Shown in pieces: positions 46,301-59,560 of a stretch of 64,000 bases of DNA (position 1 is the stretch's first letter; each line of letters begins with the position of its first letter). The translations under genes were made by a program, and so were the position numbers. The stretch covers positions 1,772,001 to 1,836,000 of the forward strand of contig BLAL01000229.1 of the NCBI GenBank assembly GCA_015698045.1. Direction: 5' to 3'. A model generated the notes under the pieces. That model saw only the letters and a list, made by a program, of their open reading frames with translations, did no database searches and was not told the origin of the DNA. This DNA is from Rhizophagus clarus (Eukaryota > Glomeromycota > Glomeromycetes > Glomerales > Glomeraceae).

Positions 46301-49226
46301 AAAAATTTTTTAGGCATATCTCATTACGCTCGGAGGCACACATTTTTACACGTCCGATTCTGGAGCTAGTTTCCAGAAATTTGAAGCTAAAATAAAGCCT
46401 AATTTTTTTCAAATTCCGATTCTTAATTTCCACCCTGAAAAACCAGAATATTTAATTTACACAGGCAGTGTAGATTGCGAAGACGATTGGTCTCAAACAT
46501 GTCATACTGTAGTAAGTATGAAATTGTAATTTGTTAATTATTCGTTGCAATTTTGTTTTTAATTTTTCATAATATTTTTAATATTCTTTTAGGCATCATA
46601 TACTTGGAATAACGGTAAAGATTGGAAAGAACTTGATAAGTATGTCGGAGTATGTCAATGGGCTATCAACAAGAAATTCAGAGTACATTCAGATCTCATC
46701 ATTTGCGAGTCGTACCTTAACAAACAAGGATCACAAAAAACATTTTTCAACAATCCACTTCAGCTTATATCTTCAAAGAACTTCTTTAAAAATAAAAATA
46801 AGCTTTTTGATAACGTTGTTGGATTTACCATTTATGAAGAATTTTTGGTTGTTGCTGAGGTTTGTACTTAATTCAAAATTTAACGCTTTTTGTCATTTTG
46901 GAAATATATGTTTATTTTATCATTTTATCTTTTTCAATAAAGCTGCTGCCAAGTGGTCAAAGTCTCCGTCTCTCGATTTCACTCAATGCTGAAAATTTTG
47001 CGGAAGCTCAATTCCCACCAAATATGCAAATGACTCAAAATGTATTTTTTTTTTTTTTTTTAACAATATAAATATATACATATACATATTTATCTTAATT
47101 TCTAAATTCTCCTTCATATTATTTATAGGCGTTCACTGTTTTGGAATCAGCCACATATTCTATTACTCTTCACGTTACTACATCAAAAACAAACAAATAT
47201 GGAAACATCTTGAAATCAAATGGAAATGGAACTTTTTATACATTTTCATTGGGATACGCCAATCGTGATGATAATGGTTATGTTGATTTTGAAAAAATGC
47301 AAGGCATTCAAGGGATCGCTTTGGCAAATATTGTTGGTAATGTCAATGAAGTTAATATGGGAAATAATAAAAAATTACAATCCATGATTACAACCAATGA
47401 TGGTAAGTATAAATCTTTTTATTATGTTGTAACTTATTATGAATTATTAATTTATTAAAAAATTCCCTAACTTTTAGGAGCTACATGGAAATTGCTGAAC
47501 CGACCAGAATTTGATTCAAACAATAACAAATATAAATGCGATGTAATTATTAAACTTTGTTATTTATTTTATCTCTTATGTTTAGTAACATATTTAAATT
47601 CCTTTGTGTAGGGTTCTCTTGATAAATGTTCTTTACATCTACATAGTTATACTGAACGAAGATCTCCACGCGATTCTTTTAGTTCCGCTTCTGCTATTGG
47701 TTTGATGATGGGCGTAGGAAATGTTGGTGATTATCTAACTCCATACTTGGAAGGAGATACTTTCTTAACAAGAGATGCTGGTGCTACATGGATTGAAGTT
47801 AAGAAAGGTGCTTATATGTACGAATTTGGAAACCAAGGTGGCATCATAGTATTAGTTGATGATGAACAAGCGACAGATCACATATTGTAAGTTGCATTGT
47901 TTTTCTTTTTCCTTTATTTGATAATAAATTTCAGATTAACGAATTTTGTTTTTGTCACACAAAAGGTATACACTTAATGAAGGAATCTCATGGCAAGAGT
48001 ATAAATTTATTAAAGTTGGTGAACAACCCATCAGAATTTTCGATATTGATACCATGCCTGGTGGAGTAAGCAGCAAATTCATATTGCGTGGTTATAATCC
48101 ATCTCGTAATAACGAGGAAGTTGTTGTGCACCTTGATTTTTCACACATATTTACAAGAACTTGTGAGTAATAAATAGATAGCATTTTACGACTATCTATT
48201 GTTAAATACTTATATCTTTCTTATAATTGCTAGGTGATCTGGAAAAAGATTTTGAAAAATGGCAACCAAAACATCAAGATAACGAATGCCTATTCGGTCA
48301 TAAGGTAAAGCTTTTTTAACTGACATTTATTTATTCTATTATTTTATTTATTAATCTCAATATGTATATTGTTTATAGATTACATACCTTCGAAAGATAC
48401 GTGAGAATGAATGTTACATTGACGAAAGTCTTAGAAATAAGAAAGAAAGAGGCGAAAATTGTGATTGTACAGATCACGATTTTGAATGGTAAGAAAATTT
48501 AACATTTGTCTAAATATAAAGCTGATACTGAGTAATTAAATATTTCCATATTAGTGATTATAATTACATGCGTAATGCGGAAGGAGAATGTGTCTTAGTC
48601 CCTGGTGCTCAACCATTACATCGTAGTGTTGCTGAACAATGTGCTGATGGTGATGGATATTGGTATGAATTATCTGGGTAAGTAATAAATTTTATCTCAT
48701 ATAGGAATATTTACTTCTTGATATGTTAAATAATTTTAACATAAATGTTTCTTTTTGACTAGTTATCGCAAACTTAAAGCCTCCACTTGTGATAATATGA
48801 ATCCTAAATTTGGTAAAAGACATCCATGTCCAGGAAATCATTCAGCTTTATTCTGGATAATTATTATTTTGTCACCTTTCGTCATAGTTGGAATTTTGAC
48901 AATTTGTTTCATTAATAAAAGATACGGACGAACAGGAGGGTTAGTTGTTATTAATATTTCTCATTATTTTATGATAATTATAATTACTGATTTTTCTTAT
49001 TTGTCATCATCTAATTAGACGTATTCGACTTGAAAGTTCCATTGAACCAAATTCAATTATTGATATGTTTTACCAAATCAGAATGCCAAGATTTATTTCA
49101 AGATTATGGTCAAATATTCCATTACCTGGTCGTCGCAATAGATATCATTATTCACCTGTTGCTACAGATGATGGACATGATGTTTTAATGGATGATTATG
49201 CACAAGATGATAATGAACCATTGTAA
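40397..49226 (+). CDS. VPS10: Vps10/sortilin-type vacuolar sorting receptor with three Vps10 domains
   Basis: I trace 32 exons from the ATG at 40397 to the stop ending at 49226. They total 6348 nt (2115 residues) with every phase consistent. Residues about 17-33 ([20 protein letters not shown]) are a signal sequence. Three complete Vps10 units follow: exons 1-7 (40397-43074), 8-18 (43146-45881) and 19-30 (45958-48677). Each has beta-propeller motifs ([24 protein letters not shown]), GVGNxGxYL/RL and a cysteine-rich 10CC-like end with CxCTxxDFEWC. One transmembrane helix ([20 protein letters not shown]) and an approximately 85-residue cytosolic tail with [10 protein letters not shown] and acidic [12 protein letters not shown] complete it. 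Yeast Vps10 sorts carboxypeptidase Y between Golgi and endosome and is recycled by retromer; it has two such domains, so this protein is enlarged. Confidence 0.93.
48785..49226 (+). other. membrane anchor and cytosolic tail of Vps10
   Basis: The transmembrane helix is encoded around 48838-48915 in exon 31. The cytosolic tail follows with a basic stop-transfer NKRYGR, then the last exon (49019-49226). The MFYQI sequence resembles aromatic retrieval signals recognised by retromer in yeast Vps10 (FYVF); the tail ends in an acidic patch. Assignment of the sorting signal is inference. Confidence 0.5.
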
Positions 49227-50281
49227 CAAAAAAATATAAAATTTTTTTTAGACATTAATATTTTGTATATTTTTTCAATTTTGTATTTATTTTTTGTTTT
49301 GTAAAACTTAGATAATTTAAATAAATTACAGTATAACAGTTATTATACAGTAATATCATAATGATGGTTTATAACCACCACGTGATTTTGCCCAGTAACA
49401 ACTAACACGAAAATTGGTAGTAAATGTTACAAAAATATAATATTAGTTCATTATCTAATTAAAAGGTGAGATATAATATTGTCGAACAAATTTAGTAAAC
49501 TCATCGTGCCATAGTTTGTGAAAGTTACCAGTATTATGACATCATTCTTTGTCTAACTATCCGAAAACTTTGTCCATATCTAATTCCAGAGTATTTTTCT
49601 TAATATATTTACAATTATGCGGGAAATCTTTGCAAAACTAAGTTCTGTAATACTAACAGATAAATCAAGATTATGTAATTCAATTTTACAATATAATACA
49701 ATATATAATATTGTAGCATATACTTTCCATATATTGTATTTGCTATTTATGAATAAACCGTAATTTAACAAATTTAGCAGTATATTTTTCATTTTATTAT
49801 TTTATTCTCTATATTAAGTATAAAACAAAACCTCCTGTGTTTATCTTTTACTGTGAATATAAGATGTGTCTATTGATCGATGAGATCAAAGTTGAATTCC
49901 GAAATTGATCCTTAGACTGGTACAAATCATATGAAAGTAAGGCAGGTATCCGTTTAGTGATTCTTTGTATCCATCTTGTAATGTCCAATAAAATCCAACT
50001 TTCCTTTTCATCAAAAAATATTAATCAATAGAACGAGAAAAAATATTCGCACTGAAGGGAAACAAAGTATGTTGGAGATAATGTGTTCGATTTTTAATGT
50101 TTCATACTAGATGCTTTCTGATTGATAATAACAGATATGCCAAAGTGTAACGTAGTACGACATCAAGTGATTTTAATTACATAGACTAGACATCTTTGAC
50201 ATCTTTGATAAATTTGAACTTCCAGTATATCGATAAAATTTTTAGAATAATTACTGAAAATTTGTCCTATATTTCAAATTA
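49227..50281. other. intergenic region before VAC14
   Basis: 1 kb, AT-rich, no supported gene. A CACGTG E-box is at 49379-49384 (ACCACCACGTGATT). Confidence 0.35.
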
Positions 50282-53200
50282 ATGTCGGACGTTCTAGTAC
50301 TAAGTGCCCAAATTGTTCGTGGACTTAATGATAAAGCATATGAAAAACGTAAAGCCGCTGCATTAGAAGTTGAAAAGTATGAATAATTTGTTTCAAATGT
50401 GTTACGAGCACTTTAACATATATGAGCGTGTCCTTAAGGGTTATTAGCTCAGCATTTATATATAAAAATCTGTGAAAAAAGTTCATTTAATAATATGCTT
50501 TATTTTTCCTAGGCTCATTCGTGAATATTCCGCAAGTAAAGAAACCGACAGAGTTCGAGCAATTCTAGATAAACTCGTTCAAGATTTTGCGTATTCAGTA
50601 AATGCAAATGCACGCAATGGAGGATTAATTGGTTTGGCAGCTGCATCCATAGCTTTAGGCCCTGTAAGTCTTATTAGAATGGTATTCTTGTGTATAATCT
50701 AAACCTGATTGATATTTGAATTATATTGTTTAGGACGTAGCAGCATATTTGGATGATATTGTCCCCCCAGTTCTTGCTTGCTTCGCAGATCAAGATTCTC
50801 GTGTCAGATATTATGCTTGCGAAAGTATGTATAATATTGCGAAAGTATCAAAAGGAGAAATATTGCGATACTTCAATGAAGTATTTGATGCGATGAGCAA
50901 GGTAAATTCTATTTCTCCAAAATTTGATGTCTTATAGCTAGGTACAAACTGTAATCACATTTTATGAATAACAGTTGGCCGCGGATTCTGAACTTTCTGT
51001 TAAAAATGGTGCTGAACTTCTGGATAGATTAATCAAAGATATTGTAGCAGAACAGTCTACTACATATGTATCTATCTTAGCTCATCCCTCACTGTCACAC
51101 GATGACTCAATGGGACCAGTTTCAATGCCGCGTACAACCGCTTTCTCACTACCTAGATTTATTCCTTTACTGTCCGAGCGCATCCGAGCGAAAAATCCAT
51201 TTACACGTAGTTTCCTGGTATCGTGGATTACTGTACTGGACTCAATACCAGATCTTGAGCTAGTATCATTTTTACCGGACTTCTTGGATGGTCTTTTGCA
51301 ATTTTTAAGTGATCCAAGTGATGTTAAATATTCAACTTCAACAGTACTTGCAAATTTCTTGGCTGAGATACGTGAGGCAGTTGAAGTTAAAGAGCAACAA
51401 AAACAACAATCAATGAAGAATTATTTTATTGAACAACAAAAACTATCTGAGACTGCCAGTGATACAGGTGAAAGTATAAAGGATGGTGATGGTGATGACG
51501 TCACACTAGTGAAGTCATCTATTAATTCAGCTGATGGAGATATAAACTGGGATGCAGTTTCGTTAAGTGAAACAGAAGGGAAAGGCAAAGGTTCTTGGGT
51601 TCCTGGTCAAGGGGTTATCATCAATTATACTCGAATTGTTGAAATTTTAATGCCTCACTTGTCTTCTCATGGTAAATTTCTCTTTGTTAATTAATTAAAG
51701 ATTTTCTTTTCACTGATCTGTTTATATTTCAATTCCTTTGTAGAGGAAGAAATACAGGCAACTGCATTAAAATGGATAAACGAATTTATAACACTCGCCA
51801 AAGATGTCATAATTGCCTTTACACCACAACTGATAAGCGCTGTCTTACCCTCGTTAGCCCATTTAGTAGCCCATATCCTTTATATTCATATATTCATAAA
51901 GTGATTATAAAAAAGCGTTCATTAAACACTTCTTATTTATTTCCTTGACTAGTGTTGCTTACCTATCAGAACAGTTGCGGTGGAAGTAAATCGGAACCTA
52001 TATAAGTTGATTCTTGAAACTCCAACCAATACTAACCCATCATTTCAACCACCTCCATATACTTCAAATTTATCATCTACTTCGCCCGTGGATTCTCCTG
52101 TTCTTTTAACGCATATGGGAAACCATAAAGAAACCAATAGCATCAATACACTACCTTCAATTTATGAACAGGCAGATCCATTTGATTATCAGGAAACTGT
52201 TAAAGCTTTGGTACATCAGTTTAAAAATGATCATGAAGAAACAAGGGTTGCCAGTTTGGACTGGCTTTTAATGTTACATAAAAAAGCACCAAAAAAGGTT
52301 GGTTGTCTTATTGTATAAAAAAATATTAGCATTATTTCATTGTGGCGTTTAACAAATGTTCAATCTTGTAGATTCTTGCAATTGATGATGGCACTTTTCC
52401 AGTGTTGTTGAAGACTCTCTCAGATAAATCAGAGGAGGTTAGAAATATACTAATATTCTGTTTGGATCCTTCTCTTAAGTCTTTATTGTTGATTGTATTC
52501 TTAATATAATTTAGGTCGTAAAACGCGATCTTCAACTTCTTGCACAATTATCTTCTAGTTCAGAAGATGAATTCTTTACTCGTTTCATGGTCGATTTGTT
52601 AAAACTGTTTCGTACTGACCGACGGCTATTAGAATCAAGAGGTAGCTTGATTATTCGACATCTATGTTTAAGTCTTAATTCAGAAAGAATTTATCGTACC
52701 TTCGCGGAAATATTGGAAAGGGAGGAGGTTTTTATCAAGCTTCAATAATTATATATTTTTTCCTCTTCACTTTGCTATCTAACATATTGTTCTAATAGGA
52801 CATAGAGTTTGCTTCCAACATGGTACAAAATCTTAATAGCATTCTTATTACCACTCCTGAACTTTCTGATTTACGAAAAAGACTTAAAAATCTTGAAACA
52901 AAAGACGAACAAATGTTGTTTACTGCTTTGTACAAATCTTGGTGTCATAACCCTGTTTCTACGTTTTCGTTATGTTTACTAGCACAGGCTTATGAACATG
53001 CGGCAAATTTGTTACAAAGCTTGTATGTAATAATTTATCATCTTTTTTTTTGTTCTATTAAAAATGTTGAATTTTTGGCTTATGTTCGCTTCTTTTTATT
53101 TAAATTAGTGCCGATTTAGAAATAACTGTAAATCTTCTTATACAGATCGACAAACTTGTCCAATTGATAGAATCGCCAGTATTTACATGTAACTATTGAA

Positions 53201-53524
53201 ATTCTTTTTTTTTTCTTTTTTTTTAAAAAAAGTTTCGTATTCCAAACTTGGATTAACTCGTAGTATAGGGAATTAACATGTACTGTTTGGCAAATTTAAA
53301 GATCTTCGTTTACAACTTCTTGAACCAGAAAAATACCCGTATCTTTTCAAATGTCTTTATGGTTTATTAATGCTTTTACCACAGAGTAGTGCTTTTGCCA
53401 GTTTAAAGAACCGGCTGACCAGTGTTTCATCGATGGGATTCTTGCATTTGATACCAAAAAGGTATTATCTTACAAAAAATATATTAAATATCTAATTCGA
53501 ACTGATCATTAAAAAATTTTTTTT

Positions 53525-53557
<33 letters not shown>

Positions 53558-54110
53558 TTATTTGATAAGTACGCACACGACAGATACAAAACGGTCAACA
53601 ACTAAAGCAGCACCCACAAAGGAAGATGGTATAAAATTCCAAGACCTTTTAACTCATTTTAGAGCTGTACAGGCGAAACATGAAAAGACACGCGAACAAG
53701 GTAACTATGAAATCTCATTTGAAAAATTTATATTTAATTTTTTTTTTTAGTGAATTTGATTTTATTTCTTACTAAATATCCGCTGAATATTATTAGCTTC
53801 TCAATCTCCCGGACGTTTAAGTAGTAGTCAGGTGGCTCGAAATCGACATGGTCGAAGTCGGGATAAATCAATATTTCCCTCATCAAATTCAACACTATCA
53901 TCATCAACACATTTAGCTACGAACAAGCATATTGGAAGTAATTCACAATCATCCCCACATAGCGGTACCTCTAGTGGAATAACATCAAGTCGGTCTAAAA
54001 GGCGACCGAGTGCCGCAAGTAATACTAGCGCAAATAGCGATCACGGCGGAAATTCTAGTTCTCGACCACAAAGTCCACCTATTAATAATAAACGCTCAAC
54101 TAAGAAATAA
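50282..54110 (+). CDS. VAC14: VAC14, scaffold of the PI(3,5)P2-synthesising Fab1/PIKfyve complex
   Basis: Thirteen exons: 50282-50376, 50513-50663, 50734-50901, 50975-51671, 51744-51865, 51953-52297, 52372-52437, 52515-52727, 52799-53022, 53109-53188, 53302-53461, 53570-53700 and 53797-54110. They total 2766 nt (921 residues). The N-terminus has HEAT repeats with the VAC14 hallmark [20 protein letters not shown] followed by [16 protein letters not shown]. The middle carries IVEILMPHL and [13 protein letters not shown]. The C-terminal Fig4-binding part has [36 protein letters not shown] and [23 protein letters not shown]14 holds the kinase Fab1 and the phosphatase Fig4 together on the vacuole. 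The last exons are Ser/Thr/Arg-rich and disordered, longer than in the core family. No truncation seen. Confidence 0.93.
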
Positions 54111-55817
54111 TACTGCCTTTATTTTTATGTTCTATTCAAGCGTAAGCCCTTCATTTTTTAGTATAATATCATGAATTAATTTATCACAAGAATTTAGACT
54201 TATATATGTTATTATTTATTTATATGAATTTCAATTGTACATTAATTATGATTTTTATTAGTTGAATAATAACAAATTTATACTTAATAATGTATGAGGA
54301 AGTTTCTTTCATACCAAACTATTCAATGTCTGTGGTCTACATCTTAACTCCATGATCTGTTCCAATCATCAACATTCTGGATAGAATGAAAATGATCGTC
54401 AGTTATGCGAGTCAAAATAAATTAACATTAATCTTAGTAAAGCAATAAATTCTGACGTTACCTTCTATGATGCAAACGAGCCATCAGAGATCTCGATAGA
54501 AAATTGGGTATTAGTTTGCAAGTTGAAAGTTGTTGCTGATGTCTATTTATCTAATAGGTTAGAATTAGGCAATCAATTAACAGGGATTACTCATATTTAT
54601 TGCACGCTTTGATTGAGAGTCACAAAATTGTAAATTTACGACTTTTCGAATTATGACACGAAAGGTTGTACAGAAAATATATAAGAATATCTAACTGGAC
54701 TTAGTGGACTATACTATTCCCTTTAACAACCATAACCAATAAGATTTTAAAATTATTAAATTGTCATGTAATTTGGGAATTCCATTTTCTGATTGGTCAT
54801 ACTATGAATAAAACGCGTTTTTTAAGGTACATTAATAATATCGATAAAATATTGATAAATTAAGCTTTTAAACGTATCAAGTCGGCTAATTTACTTGATC
54901 GGGTACATAGCAATAGGAGAGTGAGTGAATATTATGTACTGTAATATTATTTAAGACAATTCATAAGTAACAAATATAGCGCTAAAATTAAGGTTGCCTG
55001 CCGAAACTCAATAGTTCCGAAACTGCCGAAACTGCCGAAATTACATAACTCAGAGTCTCTGACCGGTATTAAATTTAGCCAGAACTATAACTATCATTAT
55101 GAGACACGTGACATAAATAAGAGGTACTGTACCCATTATAAAGGTACTGCAATGTGCAATTTGCCAGAGTGATATTCTCTGAGTTTCGCTAACTATTAAG
55201 ATTGCAGGTGAACTTAATTCTTCACCGTCAAAATTGGTAACTGAAAAATTACATAGAATTAAACGGAAAACCTTTTAGCCTACAATTTTACTAACTATCT
55301 TAGTTCAATAATTATATATTTAATATGATTGGATAATCTTTAATTACCGAGAATTTTAAACTCGGTATCGTGTAACAAATTATCTTTCTGTCATCCATAA
55401 TAAGAAACAATATAAAATATAAATACCACCATTTTATGAATGAGGTAATATAATAACTTAAAAATTCCATTTTTAGTGAAAATATAATCTCGGAATGGAA
55501 ATTTGTTTATTCCATGCATAATAATAATATAATTTGTGTTAATAGCAGAAATTTCTTTAAAAACGCTTTTTTTTTTGGCTTTACTACTATTTTACATACG
55601 GATACAGTACGTACAACGTACTTTATATGAACACACATACTAAAACTATAAATAAACAAAGTCAATTAACTGAAATCAGATTATTGCGGCTGAGAATTTT
55701 TGTTTTTTTTCTTTTTTTTCCTTTTTTTTTTTTTAATCAATAAGGTTATTAGCTCTTAAGTTCAAAATTTTCGGTAGATTATTTCTCTATCTCTTCCGTA
55801 TTTCCTTGATAAATATA
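54111..55817. other. intergenic region before the ABC transporter
   Basis: 1.7 kb without a supported gene. Short repeats of CCGAAACTG occur at about 55010-55045, an E-box at 55105-55110, and a T-rich tract (55700-55735) lies before the next start. Nothing RNA-like recognised. Confidence 0.35.
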
Positions 55818-58800
55818 ATGTCTTCTTCCAAGAAAGCCGAAAAAGGAGGGAAAAGAGTGATGGAAAATTATGATGAACAAATTGAAATTGATACCAATGA
55901 TAGTAGTAATAGCAATGCAGTAAATCCATCTCGAGATTTGCTAAGTATTAATAATAATGAAGAAGGAAAAGCAAGTAATACGATTAGTGTTAATAGTATA
56001 AAAGATAATATTAATACTCACATAGTTAAGACGAATGAAAATATTAGCATTAGCAATGATCAAAGAAAATCTTATCAAATACGTGCTTTGGTACGTATAA
56101 GTAGTGTAGTTCTTTGTTTAAAGAAATTACTATTAATTAATTTACTTTATAGGTTAGAAAAACTATTTCATATCAAAAGAGGCAAAAATTTACAAATATT
56201 TGTTGTATTACACTTTGTCCCATACTTATGGTAGCTATTGCTGGTATTATGGGAATCGTAATTCAACAACTTATTAATAATGCCAATCCACCAGATGGTA
56301 ATTACCAGATTCATTTAATTTATCTATTTATTTATTGACTGAATAATTAATATATCCTTTCCCGTTCATTTAGAATTTCTCTTTTGCTCTCGATTAAACG
56401 CAACAGATCAATCAGGATTACCACTTGTAAAAGATGTACCAACAACACCAGCTTCAGAAATATCAAATATTAGCGGCAAAAATGTTAAAATTAAGAATGT
56501 AAATTTCTTTTTAGCACCAGCAGGAGATAATGTATTTTCAGGACAAAGTGCTCCGCAAAGTTGCGTATATACATTTGGTCATGATTATGAATTTCGGAAT
56601 AATCCGTACGAAGTACAACCAAATGTTGATAATTCCATAAGAAAAGATACTACTAATTTACCAGACCCGCCCAAAGGCTGGTTTGGGGTCCCTTTTTTTC
56701 TGGTACAACACCAAACATTCCCGTGGGCTTTTGTCAGAGATGCTGAAGGAGTTGATTCTGGCACTAAACCTAAACTTAATCCTGTGTCAAACATCATCGA
56801 CTTTTATCCCGATAATGTTATTTTATCACAATCTAAAGGTATATAAATTATTATATATAAGTGTTATTTAATACCTTTTAAAATATCCTGAGCTTACATT
56901 TCTTACATTATAGGATTACTGGGTACGATTGATACAAATTACTATGAAAATATTACGTCAGATGCTGGTATTAACGTTTCATTTCAACCAGTACCATTTT
57001 TTGATAAAAGACAAGGAACAATCGAAGATTTTGATGATTTAATCTCCAATAATGTAAAAGATATTATAAATGATTTAGCTTTAATTGATAAAACTATTTT
57101 ATTTGACGATAATGCTACACAAGAACAATTGTTACGTTTTCAAATCAAATTATCAAATATTATAACTAAATTACCATATGGGAATATTCTTTTTGATAAA
57201 ATTGATCCTTTTTTAAAGCAATGGGATTATACTCTACAAATTGGTGATGTTAAAATTAAAAATATTACTTTCCCTAGTCAAGGTTTACGTAGAATCGCTC
57301 AACAATCTCAATTATCTAATGCATTCATTAAAACTGTTAATGGAACTGGCTTAACTGATGGAGTCGCTGGTATAAAAATTACTCCAACTTATAGAATTAT
57401 GCCAAATTTATTTGATACCTCAATTAAGATACCTATTGGTACATCTGTTGGTAATATACTTTACCCATTTGGTATTTCCTTCTTATTACCTATTTTTGTT
57501 ATTACCTTGGTTAAAGAGAAAGAAGATCGGATTTTAGTTATGATGAGAATGAATGGATTGAAGAATTTCGCTTATTATTTAACACATTATATTCATTTTT
57601 ACACGTTACATGTTATAACTTCATTATTTTTTATTATAACTGGATTATCTTTCAATATGGAAATTTTCACTAAAACTGAACCATTAGTATATATCATACT
57701 TTTTTTTATTTGGGGCCATATTCAAATCGCTTTAGCATTCTTCTTCACTTGTTTCTTTAGTAAAAGTAGAACTGCTTTATTGGCCACATTCTTAATAGTG
57801 CTCTGTGGCGTTATCGTAAGTTTAGTTAATGAGTTCTCATTTAAAGGTCAAGGAGGTGACTCTGTATCTTATTTCTATTGGCCTCCATTCGCTTTTTACA
57901 GAGCATTATCATTGATTAATACTGCTAGTGTACAACTCACTAGCCATCCTTATAGATTGAGTGATTTAGTATTGGGTAATGAAGTATTAACTGCTATTAT
58001 TTATATGATAGTAGAATTTTTTATTATATTACTATTATCAGCTTATTTTACTAAAGTACTCCCTTCAGAATATGGTGTAAGTAAACCATGGCATTTCATA
58101 TTTACTGATTGGTATACCAAAAAGCAAATTAAAAAGAAAATGCAAACTTTAGAACAACAAAGAGATACTAATTTATCTACACTCGAAGAAGGTTTAACTG
58201 TTAAGGAAGATGAGAAAAGAGTATTAGAAGAGAATATAAATATTTTTAATAAGAAAGAATTTAAAGAAATTAATCAAGATGAAGTTATGTTTGAGGATGA
58301 TGATGTTAAAGAGGAAAGAAAACGTGTACTTGAAAATAGGTACGATAAAGTTTCTCCTCTCGTTGTGAAACGTATGAGAAAAATTTATCCAAATGGTAAA
58401 TCGGCTGTTAAAGATGTTACTTTAAGTGTTGATAAAAATATAATTTTTGGTTTACTTGGTCCCAATGGTGCTGGTAAGTTATTAAGGAATTTAATATCGA
58501 TTGAAATCAAGTAGCGCACATAATTGGTTAACTTATTACTTTTTTACGCATATTAATAGGTAAAACAACCTTAATTTCAATTCTTACCGGACTGTATGAA
58601 CAAACTTCAGGAAGTGCAAAAATAAATAATTATGATATTGATACGCAAATGGATGATGTATATAAAAGTATAGGAATATGTCCACAACATAACATTTTAT
58701 GGGATGATTTAACGGTTCTCGAACATTGTCTCTTTTACGCTCGTGTTAAAGGAATTCCAGCTAAAAATGAACTAGAAGCAGCTAAAAAAGCTATAGAACA

Positions 58801-59560
58801 AGTTAGTTTAGAACCATTTGAAGATAGACTTTCTAAAGGTCTTAGTGGAGGTGAAAAACGTCGTCTTTCTATTGCTATTTCATTAATCGGCAATCCTGCT
58901 GTAGTATTTTTGGATGAGCCTACTACTGGTTTGGATCCTGAAGTAAGAAGATTAATCTGGAACATTGTTAACGAAGCTAAGAAAGGTAGAACTATATTAC
59001 TTACGACACATAGTATGGAGGAAGCTGAAGTTTTATGTAATAGAATTGGCATTATGGCAAAAGGAACTCTTAGATGTATTGGACCTCAGTTAAGATTAAA
59101 AGAAGTTTATGGTAAAGGATTTAAATTAAGTTTCAGTTGTAAACCGAAAAATATTGAAAATGCTACTAGGTATGATTTATTGTGAAAGAGTTTTAGAAAA
59201 AAGATAATTTTTATATTACAAGACCGTGAACATTAACCAATTTTATTAAAAAATATTTACTAGATATATTGAATCATTATTACCAACAACCGCTAAAAAA
59301 CTAGATTCGTTTACTACAAATGTTAGTTACGAATTTGAACCCAAACCTGGTCTTATTGCTAAATTGTTTGAAGAAATCGAACAACATAAAAATGATAATG
59401 GCATTGATGATTGGGGTTTAAGTCAAACTAGGTAATTAATTATATTTTACGTGAATTTTAATAATTTAATGCAAGATATTTTAATAATTTTTTCTCTTTT
59501 GGTAGTTTGGAAGAAGTTTTCTTAAGAATCATTGGTGAAGCTGATGCTGAAGCCGATTAA
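55818..59560 (+). CDS. half-size ABCA-subfamily ABC transporter
   Basis: Seven exons: 55818-56090, 56153-56297, 56374-56838, 56914-58473, 58560-59169, 59264-59431 and 59506-59560. They total 3276 nt (1091 residues). An Asn/Ser-rich cytosolic start leads to one membrane helix (FTNICCITLCPILMVAIAGI), a large extracytosolic loop of about 300 residues, then five or six helices (for example FGISFLLPIFVITLV, IYMIVEFFIILLLSAYF). One nucleotide-binding domain follows: Walker A GPNGAGKTT, Q-loop CPQHNILWDDLTVLEH, signature LSGGEKRRLS, Walker B AVVFLDEPTTGLD and H-loop LLTTHSMEEAE. This membrane-first, single-NBD plan with a large first loop is ABCA. ABCA proteins mostly move lipids; the substrate here is unknown. 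It would work as a dimer. All ATP-site motifs are intact. The intron at 58474 splits Walker A. Confidence 0.93.

Noticed and set aside
40397-49226. Two or three separate sortilin genes in tandem
   Set aside because: There is one signal sequence at the start and one membrane segment at the end, and all intervening exons join in phase.
58735-59052. Minus-strand 105-codon frame inside the ABC transporter
   Set aside because: Antisense shadow of the nucleotide-binding domain.
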